A stretch of DNA of 14,139 nucleotides. Origin: JAYELX01 sp964544065 (lineage in GTDB: Bacteria; Chloroflexota; Anaerolineae; Anaerolineales; UBA11858). The stretch is taken from assembly GCA_964544065.1 (NCBI GenBank), contig CAZJBA010000082.1, positions 1-14,139 of the forward strand. The letters are read 5' to 3'. Shown piece by piece: positions 6,896 through 13,321 of this stretch. The translations under genes and the position numbers were made by a program. The notes beneath the pieces were generated by a model that did no database searches, was not told the DNA's origin, and saw only the letters and a list, made by a program, of their open reading frames with translations. Numbering within the stretch: the stretch's first letter is position 1; each line of letters starts with the position of its first letter.

Positions 6896-8125
6896 ATGGC
6901 AATTTCTGAAGACAATCATTCATCTCCGCCCTGGGGTAACAATGTAAAGATCGTGGTTAGTTTGACCTTGATCGCAATTGTGGCCGCGTTTTTGTTTCGG
7001 TTTAGCGATTTCATCGCCCCCCTTTTGCTGGCTTTCATTTTGATCTATTTGCTTTACCCTGTTGTCGCTTATGTGAGCAAGCACACCCGGCTTTCGTGGC
7101 GTTGGTCTGTGAACCTGATCTTTCTCGTGCTGATCATTTTGTTGTTGGGTACATTTACCCTGACCGGTGTGGTTGTGATTGGACAGCTACAAAGTGTGAT
7201 TAATATTGTTGAAAAATTTTTCAATACCTTGCCTAACTTGGTGATGGAGTGGTCTACGGCCCGCTTTCAAATTGGTCCTTTTGAGGTTGATATGTCCAAT
7301 TATCTGTCCACCGAGAATCTCGAGGCCTTGATCCAGCAGGCGATTTCGATTGTTCAGCCGTTATTGGGGCAGGCGGGAGGTTTGTTGAGGAGCCTGGCGG
7401 CGGGCACGGCATCGACAATTATGTGGGGGGCGATTGTGTTAGTCATCTCTTATTTCGTTTTGGCGGATATGCAAAAAGTATCTGGCCAAGTTATTGACCT
7501 CGGAATACCGGGATACGATCAAGATATTCGTCGCATGGGCCGGGAGATGAGCCGGATTTGGGACGCGTATCTACGCGGTCAACTGATTTTGTTTGGGTTG
7601 ACGGTCATGATTTACTTGACTTTATTAACGATTTTAGGTGTGCGATATGCCTTGGCTCTGGCGCTTTTAGCTGGTTTGGCTCGTTTTGTCCCCTATGTTG
7701 GCCCTTGGGTTACTTGGATCGCGACAGCCCTGGTCTCTTTCTTGCAACGGGGGAATTATTTTGGCTTGGCAATGTGGCAATATATGCTCTTGGTCGTTGG
7801 AATTGGCCTTGTGGTTGATCAGATTTTTGATAGCATGGTCGCGCCGCGCGTGTTGGGTAGATCGTTGGGGGTGCACCCCGCGGCCGTTCTGCTTGCTGCC
7901 CTTGTTGGAGCCAATTTAATCGGCTTGGTAGGGATTGTGTTAGCCTCGCCGGTATTGGCCACGTTGACGTTATGGGGTAGATATGTCACCCGCAAGATGC
8001 TGGATTTAGATCCTTGGCCTGAACCCGAAAAAAAGATAAAACCGATCAAGACGCCGTTTGACGATTGGGGGAAACAACTTAGGGAAAAAATCCGCTCCCT
8101 GCGAAAGCGCAATAAACACGATTAA
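6896..8125 (+). CDS. AI-2E / PerM family membrane transporter
   Basis: This is an integral membrane protein of 409 aa of the AI-2E transporter family (PF01594 type), named for TqsA but also containing Na+/H+ antiporters and permeases of unknown cargo. About eight membrane segments can be seen: near 18-35, 38-60, 72-96, 174-191, 228-248, 251-283, 291-310 and 328-360. A long soluble loop lies between the third and fourth (about 97-173). Family hallmarks are ARFVPYVGP (262-270) and PRVLGRSLGVHP (317-328). The C-terminal tail (about 370-409) is cytoplasmic and strongly basic. The start ATG has AGGA 6 nt upstream. It follows the sortase gene by 33 nt, so they likely share the sortase promoter. The cargo cannot be inferred, and no LuxS or Lsr gene is nearby. 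Confidence 0.9.
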   Translation: MAISEDNHSSPPWGNNVKIVVSLTLIAIVAAFLFRFSDFIAPLLLAFILIYLLYPVVAYVSKHTRLSWRWSVNLIFLVLIILLLGTFTLTGVVVIGQLQSVINIVEKFFNTLPNLVMEWSTARFQIGPFEVDMSNYLSTENLEALIQQAISIVQPLLGQAGGLLRSLAAGTASTIMWGAIVLVISYFVLADMQKVSGQVIDLGIPGYDQDIRRMGREMSRIWDAYLRGQLILFGLTVMIYLTLLTILGVRYALALALLAGLARFVPYVGPWVTWIATALVSFLQRGNYFGLAMWQYMLLVVGIGLVVDQIFDSMVAPRVLGRSLGVHPAAVLLAALVGANLIGLVGIVLASPVLATLTLWGRYVTRKMLDLDPWPEPEKKIKPIKTPFDDWGKQLREKIRSLRKRNKHD

Positions 8126-8135
8126 AATAAGAAAA

Positions 8136-8155
8136 CCTGATCTGATCAGATCAGG
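8136..8155. terminator. Palindromic terminator between the AI-2E family gene and dnaA
   Basis: CCTGATCTGATCAGATCAGG is a perfect 20-nt palindrome. Read on the minus strand it is followed by TTTTCTTATTTTA, a proper T-rich tail for the dnaA transcript. On the plus strand the tail is CTTCTCTCC, which is weaker. It lies in the 53-nt gap between converging genes. Confidence 0.8.
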
Positions 8156-8178
8156 CTTCTCTCCCTGTGAGGATGAAA

Positions 8179-9492
8179 TTAGTTGTATAATCTTCTTTTG
8201 ATGTCCATGATCTGGCGGCGTAACTTGTCGTCTCTTTCGAGAAGGTCGGCAATTTTATCATGCCCATACATCACGGTGGTGTGGTCTCGTTCCAGCACTT
8301 TGCCGATTTGGGGAAGAGAAGTTTCCGTTTCCTCCCGCATCAGGAACATGGCAATTTGGCGAGGTCGGGCAACCTCACGAGAGCGGTCTCTGCCGACCAG
8401 ACGGTCTGTGGACACGCCGTATGTTTCGGCGACCAGATCGAGAATACGTTCCGGTTTGATCTCCCGATGATGAGGCAGCAGGTCTGCCAGGGCGGAGTCG
8501 ATCAATTCTTTGCTGATCGGGATGCCGCGCAAATTGGAGTAAGCCATCACCCGGGTCAGGGCGCCTTCTAGCTCCCGAATATTCGATTGGAATTTCCGGG
8601 CGATTAAAGTGATGATTTCATTGGGAATATCGTGCCCTGATCGTTCTGCTTTGGAGTGCAGAATGGCCATACGAGTTTCGAAATCTGGTGGTTGAATATC
8701 GGCCGTCAGCCCCCACTCGAAGCGCGAGCGCAAACGTTCCTCTAACGTGACCATCGCTTTGGGCGGTCGGTCGGACGACATCACAATTTGCTTGTTTTGC
8801 CCGTGCAAGGTGTTGAAGGTATGGAAAAACTCTTCCTGGGTGGATTCTTTGCCCGCGATGAATTGGATATCGTCGATGAGCAAAATGTCGGTGCGACGAT
8901 ATTTTTCCCGAAACGCCTGGGTTGTATGGGAACGAATGGCATTGATCAAGTCGTTGGTAAATTCTTCGGAGGAAACGTAGAGAATATGCTTGTTTGTAGT
9001 CAGGCAATGATTGCCAATTGCGTGCAAGAGATGTGTTTTTCCAAGCCCAACGCCGCCGTAAATGAATAAGGGATTATAGGATTCCGAAGGTTTTTCCGCC
9101 ACGGCGAGAGAAGCTGCATGGGCGAGACGGTTGCAGGGCCCAACCACAAAGCTGGAAAACGTGTAACAATCTTTTAGGTTGGCTACGGTGCTTGTTTCTG
9201 CTGGTTTTGACTGTGGCGCTGGTTTCGGCTGCGGTGATGAGCCGTTATCTTGCCATACGATGAAGCGTACGGCCACCGAACGTTTCATGGATTTCGTCAG
9301 GGCATCTTTGATGGTTCCCGATAAGCGCTCATCAAGCCAATCACGTGCATAGGCATTTTGAACACCGATGGTAAAGGCGCCGTCTTCGTAGGCGATCAAG
9401 TTTGCGTCTCGAACCCAGGTATCGAAGGCTGCTTTGGGCATCTCTAATTGTAGTTGACCGAGGGTAGCTTGCCAGGCTTGTGATGCTTTCAT
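8179..9492 (-). CDS. dnaA: Chromosomal replication initiator DnaA
   Basis: DnaA binds origin DNA as ATP-bound oligomers and opens the duplex to start replication. This copy has 437 aa. Domain I (1 to about 80) carries WQATLGQL and FDTWVRD, which bind DnaB and partner proteins. Domain II is a short Pro/Ser-rich linker (about 83-104). Domain III is the AAA+ ATPase, with Walker A GGVGLGKT (146-153), Walker B ILLIDD (203-208) and NIRELEGAL (304-312). Domain IV has the helix-turn-helix and the DnaA signature RDHTTVMYGHDKI (402-414). No key residue is missing. AGGAGG (9504-9509) supports the start, with a somewhat long 11-nt spacing. Neither dnaN nor rpmH is beside it. The upstream side is a 750-nt AT-rich gap with divergent transcription, a common place for oriC and for DnaA autoregulation. 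Confidence 0.98.
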   Translation of the reverse strand: MKASQAWQATLGQLQLEMPKAAFDTWVRDANLIAYEDGAFTIGVQNAYARDWLDERLSGTIKDALTKSMKRSVAVRFIVWQDNGSSPQPKPAPQSKPAETSTVANLKDCYTFSSFVVGPCNRLAHAASLAVAEKPSESYNPLFIYGGVGLGKTHLLHAIGNHCLTTNKHILYVSSEEFTNDLINAIRSHTTQAFREKYRRTDILLIDDIQFIAGKESTQEEFFHTFNTLHGQNKQIVMSSDRPPKAMVTLEERLRSRFEWGLTADIQPPDFETRMAILHSKAERSGHDIPNEIITLIARKFQSNIRELEGALTRVMAYSNLRGIPISKELIDSALADLLPHHREIKPERILDLVAETYGVSTDRLVGRDRSREVARPRQIAMFLMREETETSLPQIGKVLERDHTTVMYGHDKIADLLERDDKLRRQIMDIKRRLYN

Positions 9493-9594
9493 TTGGTGGC
9501 ATTCCTCCTCATAATCTCACATAATAAGCGCAACGAAACCATCTCTTCCCAGCACTTTTTCTGGCGAGTCTTTTAAGATAAAATCCTTTTTGCA

Positions 9595-9643
9595 CCGACA
9601 ATGGTTTTCAGGGATGAGCCCCCGTGCGAAAACCCCATGTCGC
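9595..9643 (-). promoter_or_regulatory. Stem-loop in the putative dnaA leader, next to a near-consensus DnaA box
   Basis: Near the predicted 5' end of the dnaA mRNA, CGACA-TGG..GGTTTTC on one side pairs with GAAAACC-A-TGTCG on the other, with a small bulge. A GGGG/CCCC-type inner pairing brackets ATGAG. There is no following T run, so it is not a terminator. A GGTGCAAAA site (9588-9596), the complement of a near-consensus DnaA box, sits directly downstream. A role in mRNA stability or autoregulation is possible but inferred. Confidence 0.4.
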
Positions 9644-9655
9644 TAACTAGCTATG

Positions 9656-9685
9656 ATTTTAGCAGAGAAGAGCCTTTTAATGCAA
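9656..9685 (-). promoter_or_regulatory. dnaA: Candidate dnaA promoter
   Basis: The minus strand reads TTGCAT (9685-9680), an 18-nt spacer, then TAAAAT (9661-9656) preceded by TGC, making an extended -10 (9664-9656). Transcription would start near 9649, leaving a dnaA leader of about 155 nt that contains the stem-loop at 9595-9643. Confidence 0.55.
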
Positions 9686-9800
9686 TACAAAACGCCCTTA
9701 AACGTCTAAAAAAAATCGATACTTTAAGGTTGAGAATGTTAAAATAAAATTACGGAATGGTATTGCCTTTTCTTTGTTTAAAGACTTCTTTTAGTTTCTC

Positions 9801-9823
9801 AAAAAAACACCCAGGATTGGGTG
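9801..9823 (-). terminator. Minus-strand rho-independent terminator upstream of dnaA
   Basis: On the minus strand CACCCA-atcc-TGGGTG (9823-9808) is followed by seven T residues (9807-9801). No annotated gene upstream on that strand needs it. It could insulate dnaA from read-through or end an unseen small transcript. Confidence 0.6.
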
Positions 9824-9976
9824 AGTCGGTTTATGTAACCCCCACATATGGTTTATTTTTGGGTTTGATTTGTCGAGTTGTAGTGTACGCGAGTGATAAG
9901 TCTTAATAAATTTTAAGCTTTTATCATTAAGTAGGTTTTCAATTTGAGATACTAAATTGTGAATCTTCTATTTTTG

Positions 9977-10011
9977 CACCATTTTACGAGGCAGAAGCAC
10001 CCTCGTAGGTG
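9977..10011. repeat. Hairpin with 4-bp and 7-bp stems
   Basis: CACC (9977-9980) pairs with GGTG (10008-10011). After a 4-nt bulge, TACGAGG (9985-9991) pairs perfectly with CCTCGTA (10001-10007) around a 9-nt loop. The right arm overlaps a copy of the TGAACACCTACG motif on the minus strand. Confidence 0.55.
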
Positions 10012-10037
10012 TTCACGTCTCTCGCCAAATAGAATGC

Positions 10038-10067
10038 AGATCGCCGAAGGCACGCCCCTGGCGATCT
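10038..10067. repeat. Hairpin containing a GGCACGCC-type dispersed word
   Basis: AGATCGCC (10038-10045) pairs perfectly with GGCGATCT (10060-10067) around a 14-nt loop. The 22 nt at 10043-10064 match 19 of 22 bases of 3314-3335, so the element contains a word repeated elsewhere in the window. Confidence 0.55.
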
Positions 10068-10128
10068 ATGTTCCATTCCGGGTTCCTCTATTCTTACCCT
10101 GAACGGTTACGTACCCTCTTTCAAGATG

Positions 10129-10137
10129 TGATAGAAT
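10129..10137 (+). promoter_or_regulatory. Candidate extended -10 promoter for the membrane protein-selA-M24-tsaD unit
   Basis: TGATAGAAT is a TGn-extended -10 with no good -35. Transcription would start near 10144. It lies directly after the repeat cluster and faces the first gene of the unit. Confidence 0.45.
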
Positions 10138-10246
10138 CTCGAATACCGCAACCATTGGTGTGAGGCTCGATTGGGAAGCTCTTGCCCCTTGCCCAAACGT
10201 TCAAGAAAACATAGCCGGATCAGTAGAAACAAATCGTGATTCTTTT

Positions 10247-10639
10247 ATGAAACCTGAATCCTCTTTCTCGGTGAAAGCTTTTTTACCAACCTCCTTTCTG
10301 CTTGCTGTGATTGGATGGGGTGGTTTGTTCGTTGTCGTGATGAACATGCTGCCGACTCTGGGGCCTCGCTGGCTGTTTTTTTTCTTGAGCGTCTTGGCAG
10401 TTACCGGAACAACCCTGCCGTTGGCGGCGTTTCTAAACCGCCGCTTCCCTTCGAATCCGCCGCCCAAACGCGTGACCGTCCTTCGTGAAGCCGTGCTGGT
10501 TGGGATTTACGTGCCCACCCTGGCCTGGCTTCAACTTGGGCGCGCCTTGACGTTTCCGTTGGTGCTTGTGTTTGCGTCAGGCTTGGCGGCTTTGGAATGG
10601 TTGCTTCGCTTGCGTGAGCATAGTCGCTGGGAACCGTAA
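10247..10639 (+). CDS. Small integral membrane protein of unknown function
   Basis: I do not recognise a family with a known role. From the ATG at 10247 the protein has 130 aa, mostly hydrophobic: membrane segments near 12-32, 41-62, 82-98 and 103-117, joined by a proline-rich loop with basic residues (PSNPPPKR). The C-terminus is charged (LRLREHSRWEP). A GTG at 10160 would add 29 residues that are hydrophilic and look unlike a conserved domain, so I prefer the ATG. Neither start has a recognisable ribosome site, which leaves the choice open. It ends 17 nt before selA and probably heads that operon, so a link to selA, the M24 protein or tsaD is only positional. Confidence 0.65.
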   Translation: MKPESSFSVKAFLPTSFLLAVIGWGGLFVVVMNMLPTLGPRWLFFFLSVLAVTGTTLPLAAFLNRRFPSNPPPKRVTVLREAVLVGIYVPTLAWLQLGRALTFPLVLVFASGLAALEWLLRLREHSRWEP

Positions 10640-10656
10640 ACTTAAATTGATTACCT

Positions 10657-12018
10657 ATGTCTGAACTTCGTGACCTTCCCTCTGTGGATAGCTTAATTCA
10701 AACGGCGCAGATGGCCGATCTGGTCCGCCTGTATGGCCGGGGCTTGACGCTGGATGCCCTCCGGGCCGCGCTTGATCGGGCCCGACGGCGCTTTCAAGCG
10801 GGCGACCCCTTGCCGGACCGGGAGATGCTTCTCGCCTGGGCGCGCCAGAATGTGGAAAGCTGGGTTGCGCCGACGCTTCGACCTGTCATCAACGCCTCGG
10901 GCGTGATCATCCACACTAACCTGGGCCGATCTCCCCTCAGTGCGGAGACCATCCAGGCGGCCAAACGCGTCTCTACGGTTTACTCCAATTTGGAATATGA
11001 TTTGGAAAAAGGACGCCGCGGCTCGCGCCTGATTCATGCCGAGGCGGCTTTGAAGCGCTTGCTCGGCGTTGAGGCGGCCCTGGCGGTCAATAACAACGCC
11101 GCCGCCGTGCTGTTGGCCTTGGCCGCCCTGGCGCGCGGAGATCGAGTCGTGATCGCCCGCTCGCAGTTGGTCGAGATCGGCGGCGGTTTCCGCGTCCCCG
11201 ACGTGATGAAGCAATCCGGGGCCAAGCTGGTCGAAGTGGGTACCACCAACCGAGTCCACCTGCGCGATTACGAGCAGGCCATCGCCGAAGAGCCAGTCAA
11301 GCTAGTCATGCACGCCCACCGCTCCAATTTCGACATTGTTGGGTTTACGACCGAACCAAAGTGGAAGGATATCGCCGCGGTTGCCCATGCTGCCGATATT
11401 CCCGTTCTCGATGACCTTGGCTCGGGCGCGCTGTTGGATACGGCAGAGTATGGCTTGGCCCACGAGCCGACGGTGCAAGAGTCGCTGGCGGCGGGTTCCG
11501 ACCTGGTTTGTTTTTCGGGCGACAAGCTTGTGGGCGGGCCCCAGGCCGGGATCATTGTCGGTCGCGCCGCGCTGATTGCGAGGATCAAGAAGCATCCCCT
11601 TGCCCGCGCGGTTCGGGTGGATAAAATGGCGCTTTCGGCGCTTTCGGCCACGTTGAGCCATTATTTGAAAGGTGAAGCCGAAGAGAAGATTCCCGTTTGG
11701 CGCATGATCGCGGCACAACCGTCTCAACTTGAATCCCGCGCCCGGGCCTGGGCAGCCAGCCTCGAGGGCGCGGATGTGATTCCAGGGGAATCAACGGTGG
11801 GAGGTGGTAGCTTGCCCGGGGAGGTCTTGCCTACCTTTTTGCTCAGCCTGGATGTGCCTCATCCCGACCGATTCATGCAGCGATTGCGTAACTACGAGCC
11901 CCCCATCATCGGAAGAATCCAACAAGAACAAGTCGTTTTTGACCCCCGCACCGTCCTCCCTGAGCAAGATGAGATTTTGCTGGCCGGGTTGCGGCAAGCG
12001 CTGGACGAACATCCTTGA
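10657..12018 (+). CDS. selA: L-seryl-tRNA(Sec) selenium transferase
   Basis: SelA converts Ser-tRNA(Sec) to Sec-tRNA(Sec) with selenophosphate, using pyridoxal phosphate. This copy is 453 aa, full length, with the N-terminal domain (LPSVDSLI onward, about 7-70) that separates true SelA from shorter SelA-like enzymes. Family blocks are RPVINASGVIIHTNLGR (75-91), NNNAAAV (145-151), EVGTTNR (193-199), DDLGSGAL (252-259) and FSGDKLVGGPQAG (286-298), where K290 is the PLP-binding lysine. One block is unusual: HAHRSNF (219-225), where E. coli SelA has KVHTSNY as I recall it. The start has no clear ribosome site and may depend on coupling to the gene 17 nt upstream. It implies a selenocysteine system, but selB, selC and selD are not in this window. 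The stop codon is UGA and lies in frame with the next gene. Confidence 0.95.
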   Translation: MSELRDLPSVDSLIQTAQMADLVRLYGRGLTLDALRAALDRARRRFQAGDPLPDREMLLAWARQNVESWVAPTLRPVINASGVIIHTNLGRSPLSAETIQAAKRVSTVYSNLEYDLEKGRRGSRLIHAEAALKRLLGVEAALAVNNNAAAVLLALAALARGDRVVIARSQLVEIGGGFRVPDVMKQSGAKLVEVGTTNRVHLRDYEQAIAEEPVKLVMHAHRSNFDIVGFTTEPKWKDIAAVAHAADIPVLDDLGSGALLDTAEYGLAHEPTVQESLAAGSDLVCFSGDKLVGGPQAGIIVGRAALIARIKKHPLARAVRVDKMALSALSATLSHYLKGEAEEKIPVWRMIAAQPSQLESRARAWAASLEGADVIPGESTVGGGSLPGEVLPTFLLSLDVPHPDRFMQRLRNYEPPIIGRIQQEQVVFDPRTVLPEQDEILLAGLRQALDEHP

Positions 12019-12022
12019 GGGG
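12017..12022 (+). promoter_or_regulatory. Ribosome binding site of the M24 gene, overlapping the selA stop
   Basis: GAGGGG lies 8 nt before the ATG at 12031 and shares two bases with the selA UGA. This arrangement suggests translational coupling and argues that the M24 protein is made by its own initiation. Confidence 0.75.
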
Positions 12023-12030
12023 CGAATGAG

Positions 12031-13272
12031 ATGAAAGCTGATCTTGATCACTTGATGAAAAAGCATACCTTGGACGCTTTTTTGGTGACTGGGCCGGCCC
12101 AGCATAATCCCGCCATGGTTTATTTGACTGGGGGAGGCCACATGACCAGCGCTGACGTCATTAAGTCGCGCGGCGAAGATGCGGTCTTGTATTATCGTGC
12201 CATGGAGCGCGACGCTGCTGCTGCAACCGGATTGGAATCCAGGAACTTGGCCGAATACGATTTACGGGAGTTGCTCGATCAGGTAGATGGCGACCGCGTT
12301 CAGGCGACGGCGTTGCGCTATGAAAAAATGCTCACCGAGCAAGGCGTTACTTCGGGTCGGATGGCCATTTACGGCGAGAAGGAAATTGGCTCGGCCTTTG
12401 CTGTTTTTTGCGCGCTTCGAGCCAGGATGCCCGATTTGGAGATCGTCGGTGAATTGGCCGGTAACTCCATGTTTGCCGATGCGATGGCGACCAAAGATGA
12501 TGCTGAAATCGAACGCATCCGCGCCATGGGCGAGATTACCACCGAGGTGGTAGCTGAGGTTGCTGATTTCCTCACCACTCGCCCTGTCGAAGATGAGGTT
12601 TTGCTTCGCTCCAACGGGCAGCCGTTGACGATCGGCGATGTCAAGCGGCGGATCAACCTGTGGCTGGCCGAACGCGGCGCCGAGAATCCCCACGATACGA
12701 TCTTTGCCATCGGGCGCGATGCTGGCGTTCCCCACAATACCGGCAACCCCGCTGATCCGCTCCGATTGGGAGAGACGATCGTTTTCGATATTTTTCCCTG
12801 TGAAGCCGGGGGTGGTTATTTCTACGATTTCACCCGCACCTGGTGTTTGGGTTACGCCCCGGAAGAGGCCCAGGCCCTATACGAGGATGTCTACGCCGTT
12901 TACCAACAGATTATGTCCGAATTGAAAATTTGCGAGCCGTTCAGACGGTACCAGCAGCGAACGTGCCAATTATTCGAGGAGCAGGGGCACGCCACGATTA
13001 AAGGAGACCCCACCCTCGAGGATGGCTACGTTCACAGCGTCGGGCACGGGTTGGGGTTGCACGTTCACGAGCGGCCCTGGTCTGGCAGCAACGCCACCGA
13101 GGAGGATGTTTTGAAGCCGGGCTCTGTGATGACCATCGAACCGGGGCTCTATTATCCCAGCCTCGGCATGGGCTGCCGGCTTGAGAATACCGTCTGGGTG
13201 CGTCCGGATGGCGAGTTTGAAATCCTGGTTGATTACCCCCTCGATTTGGTCTTGCCGATGAAAAATCGTTGA
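12031..13272 (+). CDS. M24 family metallopeptidase (Xaa-Pro peptidase-like)
   Basis: This cytoplasmic protein of 413 aa has the pita-bread fold, probably cleaving X-Pro bonds in peptides with two metal ions. The N-terminal domain (about 1-150) is the creatinase/prolidase-like non-catalytic part. The catalytic domain (about 155-400) keeps all five metal ligands: D253 (VFDIFP), D266 (YDFTRT), H339 (VGHGLGLHVHE), E370 (TIEPGLYY) and E385 (RLENTVWV). The proton-shuttling histidine in HVHE is also present. The family also holds creatinases and other non-peptidases, so the substrate is uncertain. It starts 12 nt after selA, in the same reading frame, with its own good ribosome site, and precedes tsaD by 49 nt. 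Confidence 0.92.
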   Translation: MKADLDHLMKKHTLDAFLVTGPAQHNPAMVYLTGGGHMTSADVIKSRGEDAVLYYRAMERDAAAATGLESRNLAEYDLRELLDQVDGDRVQATALRYEKMLTEQGVTSGRMAIYGEKEIGSAFAVFCALRARMPDLEIVGELAGNSMFADAMATKDDAEIERIRAMGEITTEVVAEVADFLTTRPVEDEVLLRSNGQPLTIGDVKRRINLWLAERGAENPHDTIFAIGRDAGVPHNTGNPADPLRLGETIVFDIFPCEAGGGYFYDFTRTWCLGYAPEEAQALYEDVYAVYQQIMSELKICEPFRRYQQRTCQLFEEQGHATIKGDPTLEDGYVHSVGHGLGLHVHERPWSGSNATEEDVLKPGSVMTIEPGLYYPSLGMGCRLENTVWVRPDGEFEILVDYPLDLVLPMKNR

Positions 13273-13287
13273 TAAAACGATATTGAA

Positions 13288-13309
13288 CCTCATGCTTACC
13301 TGAGGAAGG
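13288..13309 (+). promoter_or_regulatory. Ribosome binding site of tsaD, partly within a small hairpin
   Basis: GAGGAAGG (13302-13309) lies 12 nt before the ATG at 13322. CCTCA (13288-13292) can pair with TGAGG (13301-13305) across an 8-nt loop, which would cover half of the ribosome site. The stem is short, so an effect on translation is uncertain. Confidence 0.5.
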
Positions 13310-13321
13310 TACGAAAATTTT

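Larger units (their letters stand above)
9493..10246. other. Long intergenic region upstream of dnaA, candidate oriC
   Basis: About 750 nt without a supported gene. The part at 9650-9980 is clearly richer in A and T than the flanking genes, as expected of a duplex-unwinding region. I find no TTATNCACA-type DnaA box. The nearest are two TTTTGCACC sites (9588-9596 and 9972-9980, 8 of 9 to TTWTNCACA), and a weaker 7-of-9 site on the minus strand (9958-9966). The part at 9970-10,115 is a mosaic of hairpins and short repeats. Position beside dnaA and divergent transcription favour an origin; the lack of strong boxes argues against certainty. Confidence 0.4.

Noticed and set aside
9791..9967. Open frame of 58 codons on the minus strand with protein-like composition
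   Set aside because: It has no ATG, GTG or TTG start with a ribosome site, and the rho-independent terminator at 9801-9823 lies inside it. Possibly a remnant, but not supportable as a gene.
9970..10160. A selenocysteine tRNA gene (selC) upstream of selA
   Set aside because: I looked for an acceptor stem, a TTC-containing T loop and a long variable arm. The hairpins present do not form a cloverleaf.
10160..10246. GTG start at 10160 for the small membrane protein
   Set aside because: The added 29 residues are hydrophilic and featureless and there is no ribosome site. It is not excluded, because the ATG at 10247 also lacks one.
12016..12070. Bacterial SECIS element after the selA UGA
   Set aside because: By eye I find only a 3-bp or sterically impossible short-loop pairing at TGATCTTGATCA, with no stem of useful length in the expected window. 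A folding program would be decisive.
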